Shown here in pieces: positions 40,292 through 46,970 of a stretch of DNA of 64,000 nt. The notes beneath the pieces are model-generated. The model did no database searches, was not told the origin of the DNA, and was given only the letters and a program-made list of their open reading frames with translations. Numbering within the stretch: position 1 is the stretch's first letter; every line of letters begins with the position of its first letter. The stretch spans positions 3,038,001-3,102,000 of the forward strand of contig JAAHII010000001.1 of assembly GCA_010671905.1 (NCBI GenBank), in the 5' to 3' direction. Origin of the DNA: Leptolyngbya sp. SIOISBB. GTDB lineage: Bacteria > Cyanobacteriota > Cyanobacteriia > Phormidesmidales > Phormidesmidaceae. The position numbers were made by a program, and so were the translations under genes.

Positions 40292-40585
40292 ATGGGCACA
40301 ACCAAACACGATTACCTCATTTGCTACGACATCCGCGACCCCAAACGGTGGCGCAAGGCCTACAAAGTCCTGAAAGGCTATGGTGAAACGCTGCAATACT
40401 CCATCTTTCGCGTGCGGTTAACGGTGCGCCAACGCGAACAGCTCCGCCTCCGTCTAGACCAAATTTTGACTGATGACGATAGCCTGCTGATCATCGGTCT
40501 GTGTAACCGTTGTATCGAGCGCGTCACCGCCTGCAACCGCCCCGAAGTGTGGACGACCGAGCCGGAACTGCACGCCATTTTTTAA
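40292..40585 (+). CDS. cas2: Cas2 (with Cas4-Cas1)
   Basis: 97 residues. The ferredoxin-like Cas2 fold starts YLICYDIRDPKRWRKAYKVL with the conserved Asp on the first strand, followed by GYGETLQYSIFRVRL and the strand LLIIGLCNRC. It dimerises between two Cas1 dimers to set spacer length. It is separated from cas4-cas1 by the C/T tract. Confidence 0.93.
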   Translation: MGTTKHDYLICYDIRDPKRWRKAYKVLKGYGETLQYSIFRVRLTVRQREQLRLRLDQILTDDDSLLIIGLCNRCIERVTACNRPEVWTTEPELHAIF

Positions 40586-40628
40586 CCGCCCGCTTACACT
40601 AGAGGCAGTTCGTCGCGCCTCGCGCAGG

Positions 40629-41201
40629 ATGTTGTCCGTGGTTCATTCGCCCCAGACCCGACTCAGCTTAGAAGATTTTCTGGCCTCCCCGGAGGCGAGC
40701 GAGCGCTACGAACTCGTTGACGGACAAGTGGTTCCCAAGGTGGCTCCCAAACGCTTTCACTCGAAAACTCAGCGATCGCTGCTACGAATTTTGGAAAATT
40801 GGGGAGAAGACCAGGGCGAAATCGGCGTTGAATGGGCAGTGCAGTTGACTCGACAGGGACGAGACTGGGTGCCAGTGCCTGACCTCTCCTTTATCTATCA
40901 AAATCGCTTACCTGATGACATTGCCGATGTTGCCTGTCCGGTACCCGTTGATCTCGCGATCGAAATTATCTCCCCCGATCAAACGTTTGGAACAATGGCT
41001 GAAAAAGCGACCGACTACATTACCGCTGGCGTTATCCGCGTTTGGCTGGTAGATCCGACAGCTCAGACCATTACCGTGTTTGAACCGAATGCTTTGCCGG
41101 TCACCTATCGGGGCGATCGCGCCCTTACGGATGCCCATTTCCCAGACCTGAGCTTGACGCCTAAAGTTGTCTTTGAGCGGGCCGGTTTGTTTCGCGAGTA
41201 A
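40629..41201 (+). CDS. Uma2-family (DUF820) putative PD-(D/E)XK endonuclease
   Basis: 190 residues with the cyanobacterial Uma2 pattern: LSLEDFLASPEASERYELVDG, VPVPDLSFIYQ, then LAIEIISPDQTFGTMAEKATDY (the E-I-x-S-P catalytic strand) and GVIRVWLVDP. The family is highly expanded in cyanobacteria and its role is unresolved. Two more copies lie at 42172 and 50799. Confidence 0.85.
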   Translation: MLSVVHSPQTRLSLEDFLASPEASERYELVDGQVVPKVAPKRFHSKTQRSLLRILENWGEDQGEIGVEWAVQLTRQGRDWVPVPDLSFIYQNRLPDDIADVACPVPVDLAIEIISPDQTFGTMAEKATDYITAGVIRVWLVDPTAQTITVFEPNALPVTYRGDRALTDAHFPDLSLTPKVVFERAGLFRE

Positions 41202-41222
41202 AATCCTCAACCCGGCACCCTC

Positions 41223-42068
41223 TCATCCCTGCTTTACGACATCGGCAATGTAGGCGGCATTCACCGCATGACCAACCAGTGATAACGGACTATTCGCCCC
41301 GACACAATAGTGACCCGCAGCCGGTAATTCATTGATGGCTTGGTGGCGTCCTGTGGTGTAAGCCACTAACGTTGATCGCTGAAACGGTACCTTCTCGGCC
41401 ACCCAACGGATAATGCGATCGCGCTGCTCGTCATCAATGTGAGCATTCTCCAAATCCAAGACCACCACATCCCCCGTGAGCGGAGGCAGATTTTGAGCGC
41501 TGGCTGCCTGCTGAAACGCGGGCATAAACTGAGGCAGGGTTTGAAATCCCCGACTTTCCAACACTCTTAGCAGAAAACCCAAATTCTGAGGCCACGCCGG
41601 AGGCTCCGCGATCGGCAAAATATAGTCCACTTTGATAGTGCTTAAAATCGCCTCGCGCTTCAGCACATCTTCGAGGCGATCGATTCGACTCCGCACCACT
41701 AGCCCCACCTCGCGCTGCACGCGCCGCTGCACTGCCGTTTAGATCGCGGCCTGCTGATTTTGCATACTATCGGCCACCGCCACTTCAACTTTGCGCTGCA
41801 CGCTTTTCTCAACTTCCGCATTAATGCCTTGCAAGGTTTGGTGAAACTTGGACAGACTGTTGCGAAAGAACCAGGCTGCTACCGCTAAAACCGCCGTCAC
41901 CGCAAATCCAGCAATGGTGAGCGCTCGCTCGACGAGCCCAATGTAGCGTTCAAACGTGGCGTCAAGATTGGCATACTGCGCTTTGAGCAGCTCCAATTCA
42001 TCGGCTGTGGTTTGGGCCACGAGGTGAGGCCAGTGGCTGTGAGTAATCAGGTGCGAAAGCCAGTCCAT
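41223..42068 (-). pseudogene. Membrane-anchored coiled-coil protein split by an in-frame TAA
   Basis: From the ATG at 42068: a short N-terminus, a heptad-rich segment, one transmembrane helix (ALTIAGFAVTAVLAVAAWFF), then a second coiled coil. An in-frame TAA at 41739-41741 interrupts it. The same frame continues at once (TAVQRRVQREVGLVVRSRI) into a ~120-residue alpha/beta domain (KVDYILPIAEPP, GDVVVLDLENAHIDD, STLVAYTTGRHQAI), perhaps a Rossmann-like receptor or effector domain that I cannot name. A single substitution explains the break. Possibly two polypeptides are made, with re-initiation at the GTG at 41732. Confidence 0.6.
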
Positions 42069-42171
42069 GGGTGTTGTTTGCGCGATGACCCCGCAATTAT
42101 AGGCAACCTGGGAGAATTGAAAGCGTTGGCAGAGTCTGGCTGGCGGCAAATCGCCCCACCATCACGCCGTC

Positions 42172-42906
42172 CTACTCTGCCGATAGCTCGTCGGGATCAA
42201 TCCCCAACTCTCGAAGTTTGGCGGCCAACTTTGCATTCCGACGTTGTTCCGCTTCAGCACGTTGGGATTCAGCCTTGGCAGCTTCTTTGGGTGTCGGAAT
42301 CAGGTCACCTTCAAGAGAGAAGTAGCGCAGTTGGGATTCATGTACGCCTAGAAAGAGCTGCAGTTGCTCGCTCCATCGATGGCCGCGCTCGTTAGGTGCG
42401 ATCGCCTGATAGACGCCCCCGGTTAGCAGAAACCCTTCAAACTCCAGCGTGTCAGGGCTAAACCAAAAATATTCCGGTGTCCGAAAAATCGTTTGGTAGA
42501 TCTCTTTTTTCAAACCTCGGTCTGTCTTCGCCGTGCTGTCAGACAACAGCTCCACAATCACGTTCGGATAGCGGCCCTCTTCTTCCCACACCATCCAACT
42601 CTTGCGCGATCGCTTTTCCGTGCCAAGTATGACAAAAAAATCTGGCCCTCTAAAGTCTTTAGACTTTAATTGGCGAGCGTTGTAATAGATGGTCAGATTG
42701 CCTGCCGCAAAGTAATCGTTGCGGTCTTGCCACAGCCAATCCAGGCAGTTGAGCAACAGCATCATCTGCTGCAAATGCAGGGAGCTTTCCAAAGGCGGTT
42801 CATCACTCGGCAAGTCGTTGGGGGGCAAGGGCACTGGCCCTGCCTCAGTCTGCAAGATTCGGGTTTGATCTGCGGCAACCATACCGGCCCCACCAACTCT
42901 GCCCAT
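42172..42906 (-). CDS. Uma2-family (DUF820) putative endonuclease with charged C-terminus
   Basis: 244 residues. Core pattern GPDFFVILGTEKRSRKSWM, YPNVIVELLSDSTAKTDRGL (the E-x-L-S-x-S/T strand) and YFWFSPDTLEFEGF. The C-terminus is a Lys/Glu/Ala-rich helix (KEAAKAESQRAEAEQRRN), a common appendage in cyanobacterial members. No partner gene indicates its role. Confidence 0.83.
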   Translation of the reverse strand: MGRVGGAGMVAADQTRILQTEAGPVPLPPNDLPSDEPPLESSLHLQQMMLLLNCLDWLWQDRNDYFAAGNLTIYYNARQLKSKDFRGPDFFVILGTEKRSRKSWMVWEEEGRYPNVIVELLSDSTAKTDRGLKKEIYQTIFRTPEYFWFSPDTLEFEGFLLTGGVYQAIAPNERGHRWSEQLQLFLGVHESQLRYFSLEGDLIPTPKEAAKAESQRAEAEQRRNAKLAAKLRELGIDPDELSAE

Positions 42907-43084
42907 AGCTTAGCGGATGAGCTAGCCGTTTTCTGCTGTCCTTCCTCCGCCCTCCCTCTTCCTTCCTCCGCTTTCTGCCTTTTCTTCCGTCCTCCACCTT
43001 CCATCTTCCCCATCACCCCCACTCCCCCCTCCCATCCACTACCGTATGTAGCGAAACGCGCCCCCAAGCCCAGCTATACAGCTT

Positions 43085-43207
43085 TAAGCTAAAACCCATC
43101 GACTTTGCGTATTTGGATAACAGGGAAAACTCGTTAGATAGGCGTCCTCGCCTGTCCCACCCCACCTAAAGTTGAGCAGTTGTGCAAATTAAAGGGCAAG
43201 CAGCTTA
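43085..43207 (+). mobile_element. MITE copy 1 (119 bp plus TA duplications)
   Basis: This 123-bp sequence recurs exactly, in inverted orientation, at 46488-46610. Each copy is TA-AGCTAAAACC...CAAGCAGCT-TA, i.e. a 119-bp core flanked by TA. The TA duplication is proven by copy 2 inside xisH. TA duplications suit mobilisation by an IS630/Tc1-type transposase; none is present in the window. The centre holds a palindrome-like GATAGGCG..CGCCTGTC block. Confidence 0.85.
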
Positions 43208-43425
43208 ACTTGCCCGATCCAATCCCAATCTTTCCCCTGCCCCTCAAAGTTGGCGATCGCGAACCCCTGATTGACCTAAAACCCATCCTCGATGCGCTCT
43301 ACAATCGCGCTGGCTATGCCCTCCGCCTTGACTTTGACGCCCCGCCACCCGGCACTACTGCTGAAGAGCAAACCTGGATTCGCCAAATTTTAACCGCTGC
43401 ACCCGACAATTCTCCGGCGTCCTAA
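43208..43425 (+). pseudogene. DUF4058 protein, C-terminal fragment
   Basis: The ~72 residues after the MITE (IFPLPLKVGDREPLIDLKPI, ALYNRAGYALRLDFDAPPP, EEQTWIRQILTAA) match the C-terminus of the DUF4058 gene at 45011-45803. The 5' part is absent, replaced by the MITE and C/T-rich DNA. Confidence 0.7.
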
Positions 43426-43430
43426 CGCAA

Positions 43431-43552
43431 CCGCCCCCGCCCCCTCGTCCCTGAGCTTGTCGAAGGGCTCCCTATCTCCCCATCACTCCCAATCCCCCCC
43501 ACTCCCCATCTCCCCCACTCCCCATCTCTCCCCCATCCCCCTTGCTCCCCCC
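43431..43552 (+). repeat. C/T-rich simple-sequence tract with an embedded REP-like motif
   Basis: CCCCATCTCCCCC-type units. Near 43450-43470 lies CCCTGAGCTTGTCGAAGGG, a REP-like word widespread in bacterial genomes. Confidence 0.75.
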
Positions 43553-43792
43553 CATCAGATACGCTAAATTTCAAAGCTATAGCTGTGTGAGCGCAGCTTG
43601 TCTTCCCAAAAATTTGGTCTAGCGCCACTGGCAGGTGTTGGCGCACCTAACCAGCGGCTAACCCCCAAGGCTGAGCGAGCAGTCTCGGAGGCTGAGGTTA
43701 TTATTCCACGGTCGTCCCGAACTGAAGATATGTCTGGGGCGACCCAATTTTTGGGATTCCTACCCCATCGTTATATTTGGAGGAATCCCACC

Positions 43793-44077
43793 ATGATCTT
43801 GCTGATCAATCCAGCGTCTCAGGTACCCCACCCTGAGGCGGTCAAACCCGTGCGTCTAACCCATCCCGCAGCGGATCCAGGACGTGAAGCTCTACGACAC
43901 CTACTCATCGGCTCCCCCGATAGCGTTCGGTCAGCCATTCACCAACTGCATGTGCTGCGCTATGCCGAGCAAGCCACCTGGAGCCAACTGTTGACGATTC
44001 CCGAGTCGGGCATTTTGATTACGCCGGAACAGGGACAGGTGATGAGCTATCTGATTCGCCAGCGGCCCATGCGATAG
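43793..44077 (+). CDS. Small hypothetical protein
   Basis: 94 residues from the ATG at 43793, which has TTGGAGGAATCCCACC upstream (good Shine-Dalgarno, slightly long spacing). Features: LLIGSPDSVRSAIHQLHVLRY and GILITPEQGQVMSYLIRQRP, an alpha/beta arrangement. I recall similar short cyanobacterial hypotheticals but cannot name a family. Confidence 0.55.
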   Translation: MILLINPASQVPHPEAVKPVRLTHPAADPGREALRHLLIGSPDSVRSAIHQLHVLRYAEQATWSQLLTIPESGILITPEQGQVMSYLIRQRPMR

Positions 44078-44097
44078 AGAGGAGACTGGGGAGAGGT

Positions 44098-44220
44098 GTG
44101 AAGAGCGACAAACTTGATCCGTGAGGGCATCGCGCTCCTCGACTGGCAACCGTTTAGACAGCTCAAAACCTGCCATCGCAGCGTCAAAGACAGTTTGGCA
44201 AACCCGCAAATCCGTATGGT
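44098..44220 (-). pseudogene. Four-helix-bundle (PF05635/Avd-like) protein, N-terminal remnant
   Basis: The minus strand reads HTDLRVCQTVFDAAMAGFEL, SKRLPVEERDALTDQVCRSS, the first helix pair of the 23S-IVS/Avd-like family, then loses homology. The intact relatives are at 55191 and 55872. It precedes solitary CRISPR unit 1 as the intact ones precede unit 2, suggesting a decayed duplicate of that region. Confidence 0.7.
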
Positions 44221-44339
44221 TCAGGGCTGACGCAGTTGCATCCGATTTTGGCCCCTTAATCCCCAATTCTGGGGAAATTGGCTGCAACCTTCCCCCAAGA
44301 GTGCCAGAGGGCCATGCGGAGTCCTATGGTTTTGAATGC

Positions 44340-44412
44340 TCTCCCCATCTCCCCATCTCCCCATCTCCCCATCTCCCTCCCACCCCATCACTCCCACTCC
44401 CCATCTCCCCAT
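44340..44412 (+). repeat. C/T-rich simple-sequence tract
   Basis: Four near-perfect CCCCATCT units followed by CTCCCACC/CCCATCACTCCC variants, just upstream of solitary CRISPR unit 1. Confidence 0.8.
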
Positions 44413-44467
44413 CAACCCCAAAACCCTCTCTTGCTCAAGTTCAGAATTCACTCGGCGATGCCTTTCG

Positions 44468-44655
44468 GGGGATAGCGTCAAACGCTGAAACCCTGATGAT
44501 CTCGTCGGATCCCGCGAATCCCTTACTATGCCTAGGTTTGAGGGCAGTTCGAGGGTGGCTTATTGAGAACGATTTGCAAACTTTTGCAGCATTTTGGCTA
44601 TCCCCCGAAAATGCCGGGTTAAAATCCAGGCGTGGCAAGGGTTCTAGAACCCGGC
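44468..44655 (+). promoter_or_regulatory. CRISPR leader copy, solitary unit 1
   Basis: Closely similar over ~190 bases to 56686-56871 and, in ordered blocks, to the main-array leader (CTTATTGAGAACGATTTGCA...TTTTGC; GAATCC; TAGG.TTGAGGG). Both solitary leaders also share GGCTATCCCCCGAAAATGCC and CCAGGCGTGGCAAGGGTTCTA. Confidence 0.8.
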
Positions 44656-44691
44656 CCTCAAAACTTCTTCGGAAGTTGAACTAATGGAAAC
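44656..44691 (+). CRISPR. Solitary CRISPR repeat, unit 1 (no spacer)
   Basis: The 36 bases match the array repeat except at its 5' end (CCTCAAAACTTC for CCCAATAACTTC) and one T to C (GAACTAATGGAAAC). The UUCG stem-loop is intact. It sits at the leader junction and runs directly into a long hairpin. Confidence 0.88.
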
Positions 44692-44730
44692 GGCGGATTT
44701 TCAAAAATGAAAATCCGCCGTTTCCATTAG
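44681..44730 (+). other. Long hairpin capping solitary CRISPR unit 1
   Basis: A perfect 22-bp stem with a 6-base loop (AAAAAT, 44703-44708). The 5' arm starts with the last 11 bases of the repeat (CTAATGGAAAC) and continues GGCGGATTTTC; the 3' arm ends with the exact complement GTTTCCATTAG. The 3' arm is therefore an anti-repeat. Confidence 0.9.
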
Positions 44731-44760
44731 CACTTTTCAAGTGGACTATACTTGGAAATT

Positions 44761-44997
44761 TTACGAATATCGTTCTAAAAGTCGTTTTAATAGCTGCGGT
44801 GCAACCCAAAAATTCGTCACCTGAAGTCGATCAATTGCTGTAGGAAAATCGACTAGACTTAGCTCTGCGCCTGCCCCTAAAATCCCCAATAAGCCAACTA
44901 CTTTTAAGCCTCTTGCTTTTGCTGGAGTCTTGCTCCGTTTTCCATTTAGCAAAACGACATCCGCGTGAAGATATGCTGCTAAAGCAATCGCCGCTCA
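44761..44997 (-). pseudogene. DUF3368 (PIN-like) protein, C-terminal fragment
   Basis: The frame reads AAIALAAYLHADVVLLNGKR, then GLKVVGLLGILGAGAELSLV and the family ending NFWVAPQLLKRLLERYS. A stop lies immediately upstream, so the N-terminal PIN-like half, with the first acidic residues, is missing. DUF3368 proteins are toxin-like partners of UPF0175 antitoxins; none is present. Confidence 0.65.
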
Positions 44998-45010
44998 TTT
45001 ATGCGGGCGA

Positions 45011-45803
45011 TCACAAGTCCCGCATCCAGGCTTGTTCCTCGGCGCTAAAAGCAGGCGGGGGCGGGGGCTGATTGTAGTCAATGCGGAGGTCATAGCTGGC
45101 GCGATCGTAGACCCCTTGAAAAATATCAGACAAATCTACCCCGACGGCTTCATCCGGCCCTTTAAGCGGCAGCGGAAAGCAAGGCAACGGCGATCGCACC
45201 GTGACCGCATAGAGATCGGCCTGGGGACGGGTCTCAGCCCGACTTACCAGAACGTGATAATGGGCTAACTGCACGGCTCCCTGCATCGGCAGCGGCTCAT
45301 CTCCCCGCAGCAGATCAATTTCCACCAGATGAGAGGCCCCGCCCAAAATCAGTTGGCGTTTGTCTTCAATAGAGAGTACGCCCTTTGCCCTGACGCTTGT
45401 TTTTGGGCGACAGCACTTCCACCACGGTAATCACCGCGTCGGTGCCGACCTCTCGCACCTCCAGATAACGCTCCTTAATTTCAGTCGGCATCGGCAACGT
45501 TACCTGCTGAGGGGCCGCTTGGACAGCGACACCGCCACCCGTTGGCTGCGCATCCACGCCAGGAGCAGCAGGCTTTGCTGCCAACACCAATGCATCCGGA
45601 ATACCCACCAGCAGTTCGCCCCCATCCGGCGTGTCGGGATAGGTGCGGGTTTCCACTTCCACGTAATAGCGGGGGCGCAACTGGGGGGCGATCGCATCGG
45701 CCAACGCCACAATTAGCCGACTGTGAAAGGATGACCAAAACGTCGGCTGCTCCAGGTAGGGGTCCATGCCAGGGAAAGGGGAGGGCATTGTGCTCGTTAC
45801 CAA
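45011..45803 (-). pseudogene. DUF4058-family protein, frameshifted
   Basis: N-terminal part: MPSPFPGMDPYLEQPTFWSS, LRPRYYVEVETRTYPD, VTVVEVLSPKNKRQGKG. The C-terminal part is in another frame: GGASHLVEIDLLRGDEPLPM, then PLPLKGPDEAVGVDLSDIF and YDLRIDYNQPPPP. The shift is around 45360-45370. DUF4058 is a cyanobacterial/planctomycete family with PD-(D/E)XK-like character and unknown role. A C-terminal fragment of a paralogue lies at 43208-43425. Confidence 0.75.
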
Positions 45804-46028
45804 TTCGTTGGGGACTGAATGTTTTCGCTGTCGCTCAAGGTTCCCACTGCCTGATCGCCGTTAGGTTCCAGCGTCAGCACGGTGACTGTATTGACTGGTC
45901 GTTCGCAGTTCTCAGCAACAGTGTACTCAATAGAGTGGCCTCGCTTCCCCCACTGAAGAGGGATACAACTCCGCATAGGGGCGGCGATCGCCTCGCTTTT
46001 GCCCTGGTCGATGAGGTTTGCCTGTGGC

Positions 46029-46367
46029 CTAACCCAAGGCGAACTCCGTATATTGCCGCACATTGGGCGCATGATAAACCAGCACAATATCTTGCTTGGG
46101 GACACCCAGTGCTACGAGCTGATCGGCGATCGCGACTTCGGTACCGTCATGCTGCACCCAAATCTTGTCATCTTTGATATCCACATGTAGCAAACACCCA
46201 TATACCCGATGAGTACTGTCTCGCCAGCCAGTACGGACGAGTTGGTAATGGTCATGCTCACGATCAAAAATGAGCTGGGTTTCAACACCATCGCGTGAAC
46301 TAAACTCTCTGCCTCGCTGGGTTAATAACGATCGCACATGCTCTCGGTAACGGTTCAATTTATCCAC
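46029..46367 (-). CDS. xisI: XisI, fdxN-element excision controlling factor family
   Basis: 112 residues from the GTG at 46367, which overlaps the end of xisH. XisI features: MDKLNRYREHVRSLLTQRG, VETQLIFDREHDHYQLVRTG, VYGCLLHVDIKDDKIWVQHD, GVPKQDIVLVYHAPNVRQYT. In Anabaena XisH/XisI support XisF-driven excision of the fdxN element; elsewhere the pair is found without that element. Here the partner xisH is broken. Confidence 0.88.
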   Translation of the reverse strand: MDKLNRYREHVRSLLTQRGREFSSRDGVETQLIFDREHDHYQLVRTGWRDSTHRVYGCLLHVDIKDDKIWVQHDGTEVAIADQLVALGVPKQDIVLVYHAPNVRQYTEFALG

Positions 46368-46892
46368 TGGACAATCGCCTCCTGCTCAATTTGATAGAGC
46401 AATAAACTCATCTCATAGCGCTGGGTAATGTTTTGAATGAAGGACATAGTGAAAAACGTTTCATAGGTGTTAACGGGCACGGCGAGATAAGCTGCTTGCC
46501 CTTTAATTTGCACAACTGCTCAACTTTAGGTGGGGTGGGACAGGCGAGGACGCCTATCTAACGAGTTTTCCCTGTTATCCAAATACGCAAAGTCGATGGG
46601 TTTTAGCTTACAGCGATCGCTCAGGGGCTTGTTGTTCCAGCGCCACTCGATAGTTGATAAATTACCCCACCGCCATGTGAAACTCTGAAACCGTTGACGC
46701 CCCTAAAAAGCTTTTGACCTCCACCGCAATTTTTTGGTTATTTTTGGTCGCTGCAATGAGCTTTTCCGCCCCCAAATCGATATAAAAATCGGTAAAGCCT
46801 AAATCAAGATGGTAGGGGTCATCCGTAATCGTCCAACCGTCCTTCTGCAATGCGGTTTTGACAATGGGGTGAAAGGCATCACGGGTAGACAT
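46355..46892 (-). pseudogene. xisH: xisH, broken by a nonsense codon and a MITE insertion
   Basis: The N-terminal part (DAFHPIVKTALQKDGWTITD, DLGAEKLIAATKNNQKIAVE, VKSFLGASTVSEFHMAVG) is XisH, a PD-(D/E)XK-type fold. An in-frame TAA replaces the expected Gln codon after HMAVG; the frame continues FINYRVALEQQAPERSL and is then cut by the 119-bp MITE at 46488-46610. Removing the MITE and one TA rejoins SL-YLAVPVNTYETFFTM and runs to QEAIVQWIN and a stop at 46355. Both lesions are needed to explain the present sequence, so xisH is dead while xisI stays open. Confidence 0.88.
46488..46610 (-). mobile_element. MITE copy 2 (119 bp), inserted in xisH with TA duplication
   Basis: The exact reverse complement of 43085-43207. 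The target in xisH was CTG-TA-TCTCGCC; it now reads CTG-TA-[119 bp]-TA-TCTCGCC, proving TA duplication. Identity between copies implies recent movement. Together the copies form a 123-bp inverted repeat around 3.3 kb, so inversion of that segment by recombination is possible. Confidence 0.9.
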
Positions 46893-46970
46893 ATCGACTC
46901 AGCAGTCGTTAGCAAATGAATCGGAGCAGCACCTTTATCCTATCTTGACGATCGCTCCAGTTGCTATCAC

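Noticed and set aside
43451-43471. The REP-like CCCTGAGCTTGTCGAAGGG word as a functional element
   Set aside because: A single copy of a very common bacterial word within a low-complexity tract; nothing here indicates a role.
44121-44684. A 187-codon open frame on the plus strand
   Set aside because: It runs through a C/T tract, a CRISPR leader and the solitary repeat, and overlaps the four-helix remnant on the other strand; it has no domain character.
45797-46105. A ~100-codon minus-strand frame after xisI
   Set aside because: It begins inside xisI in another frame. The later part is mildly protein-like but I could not tie it to a family or a start site.
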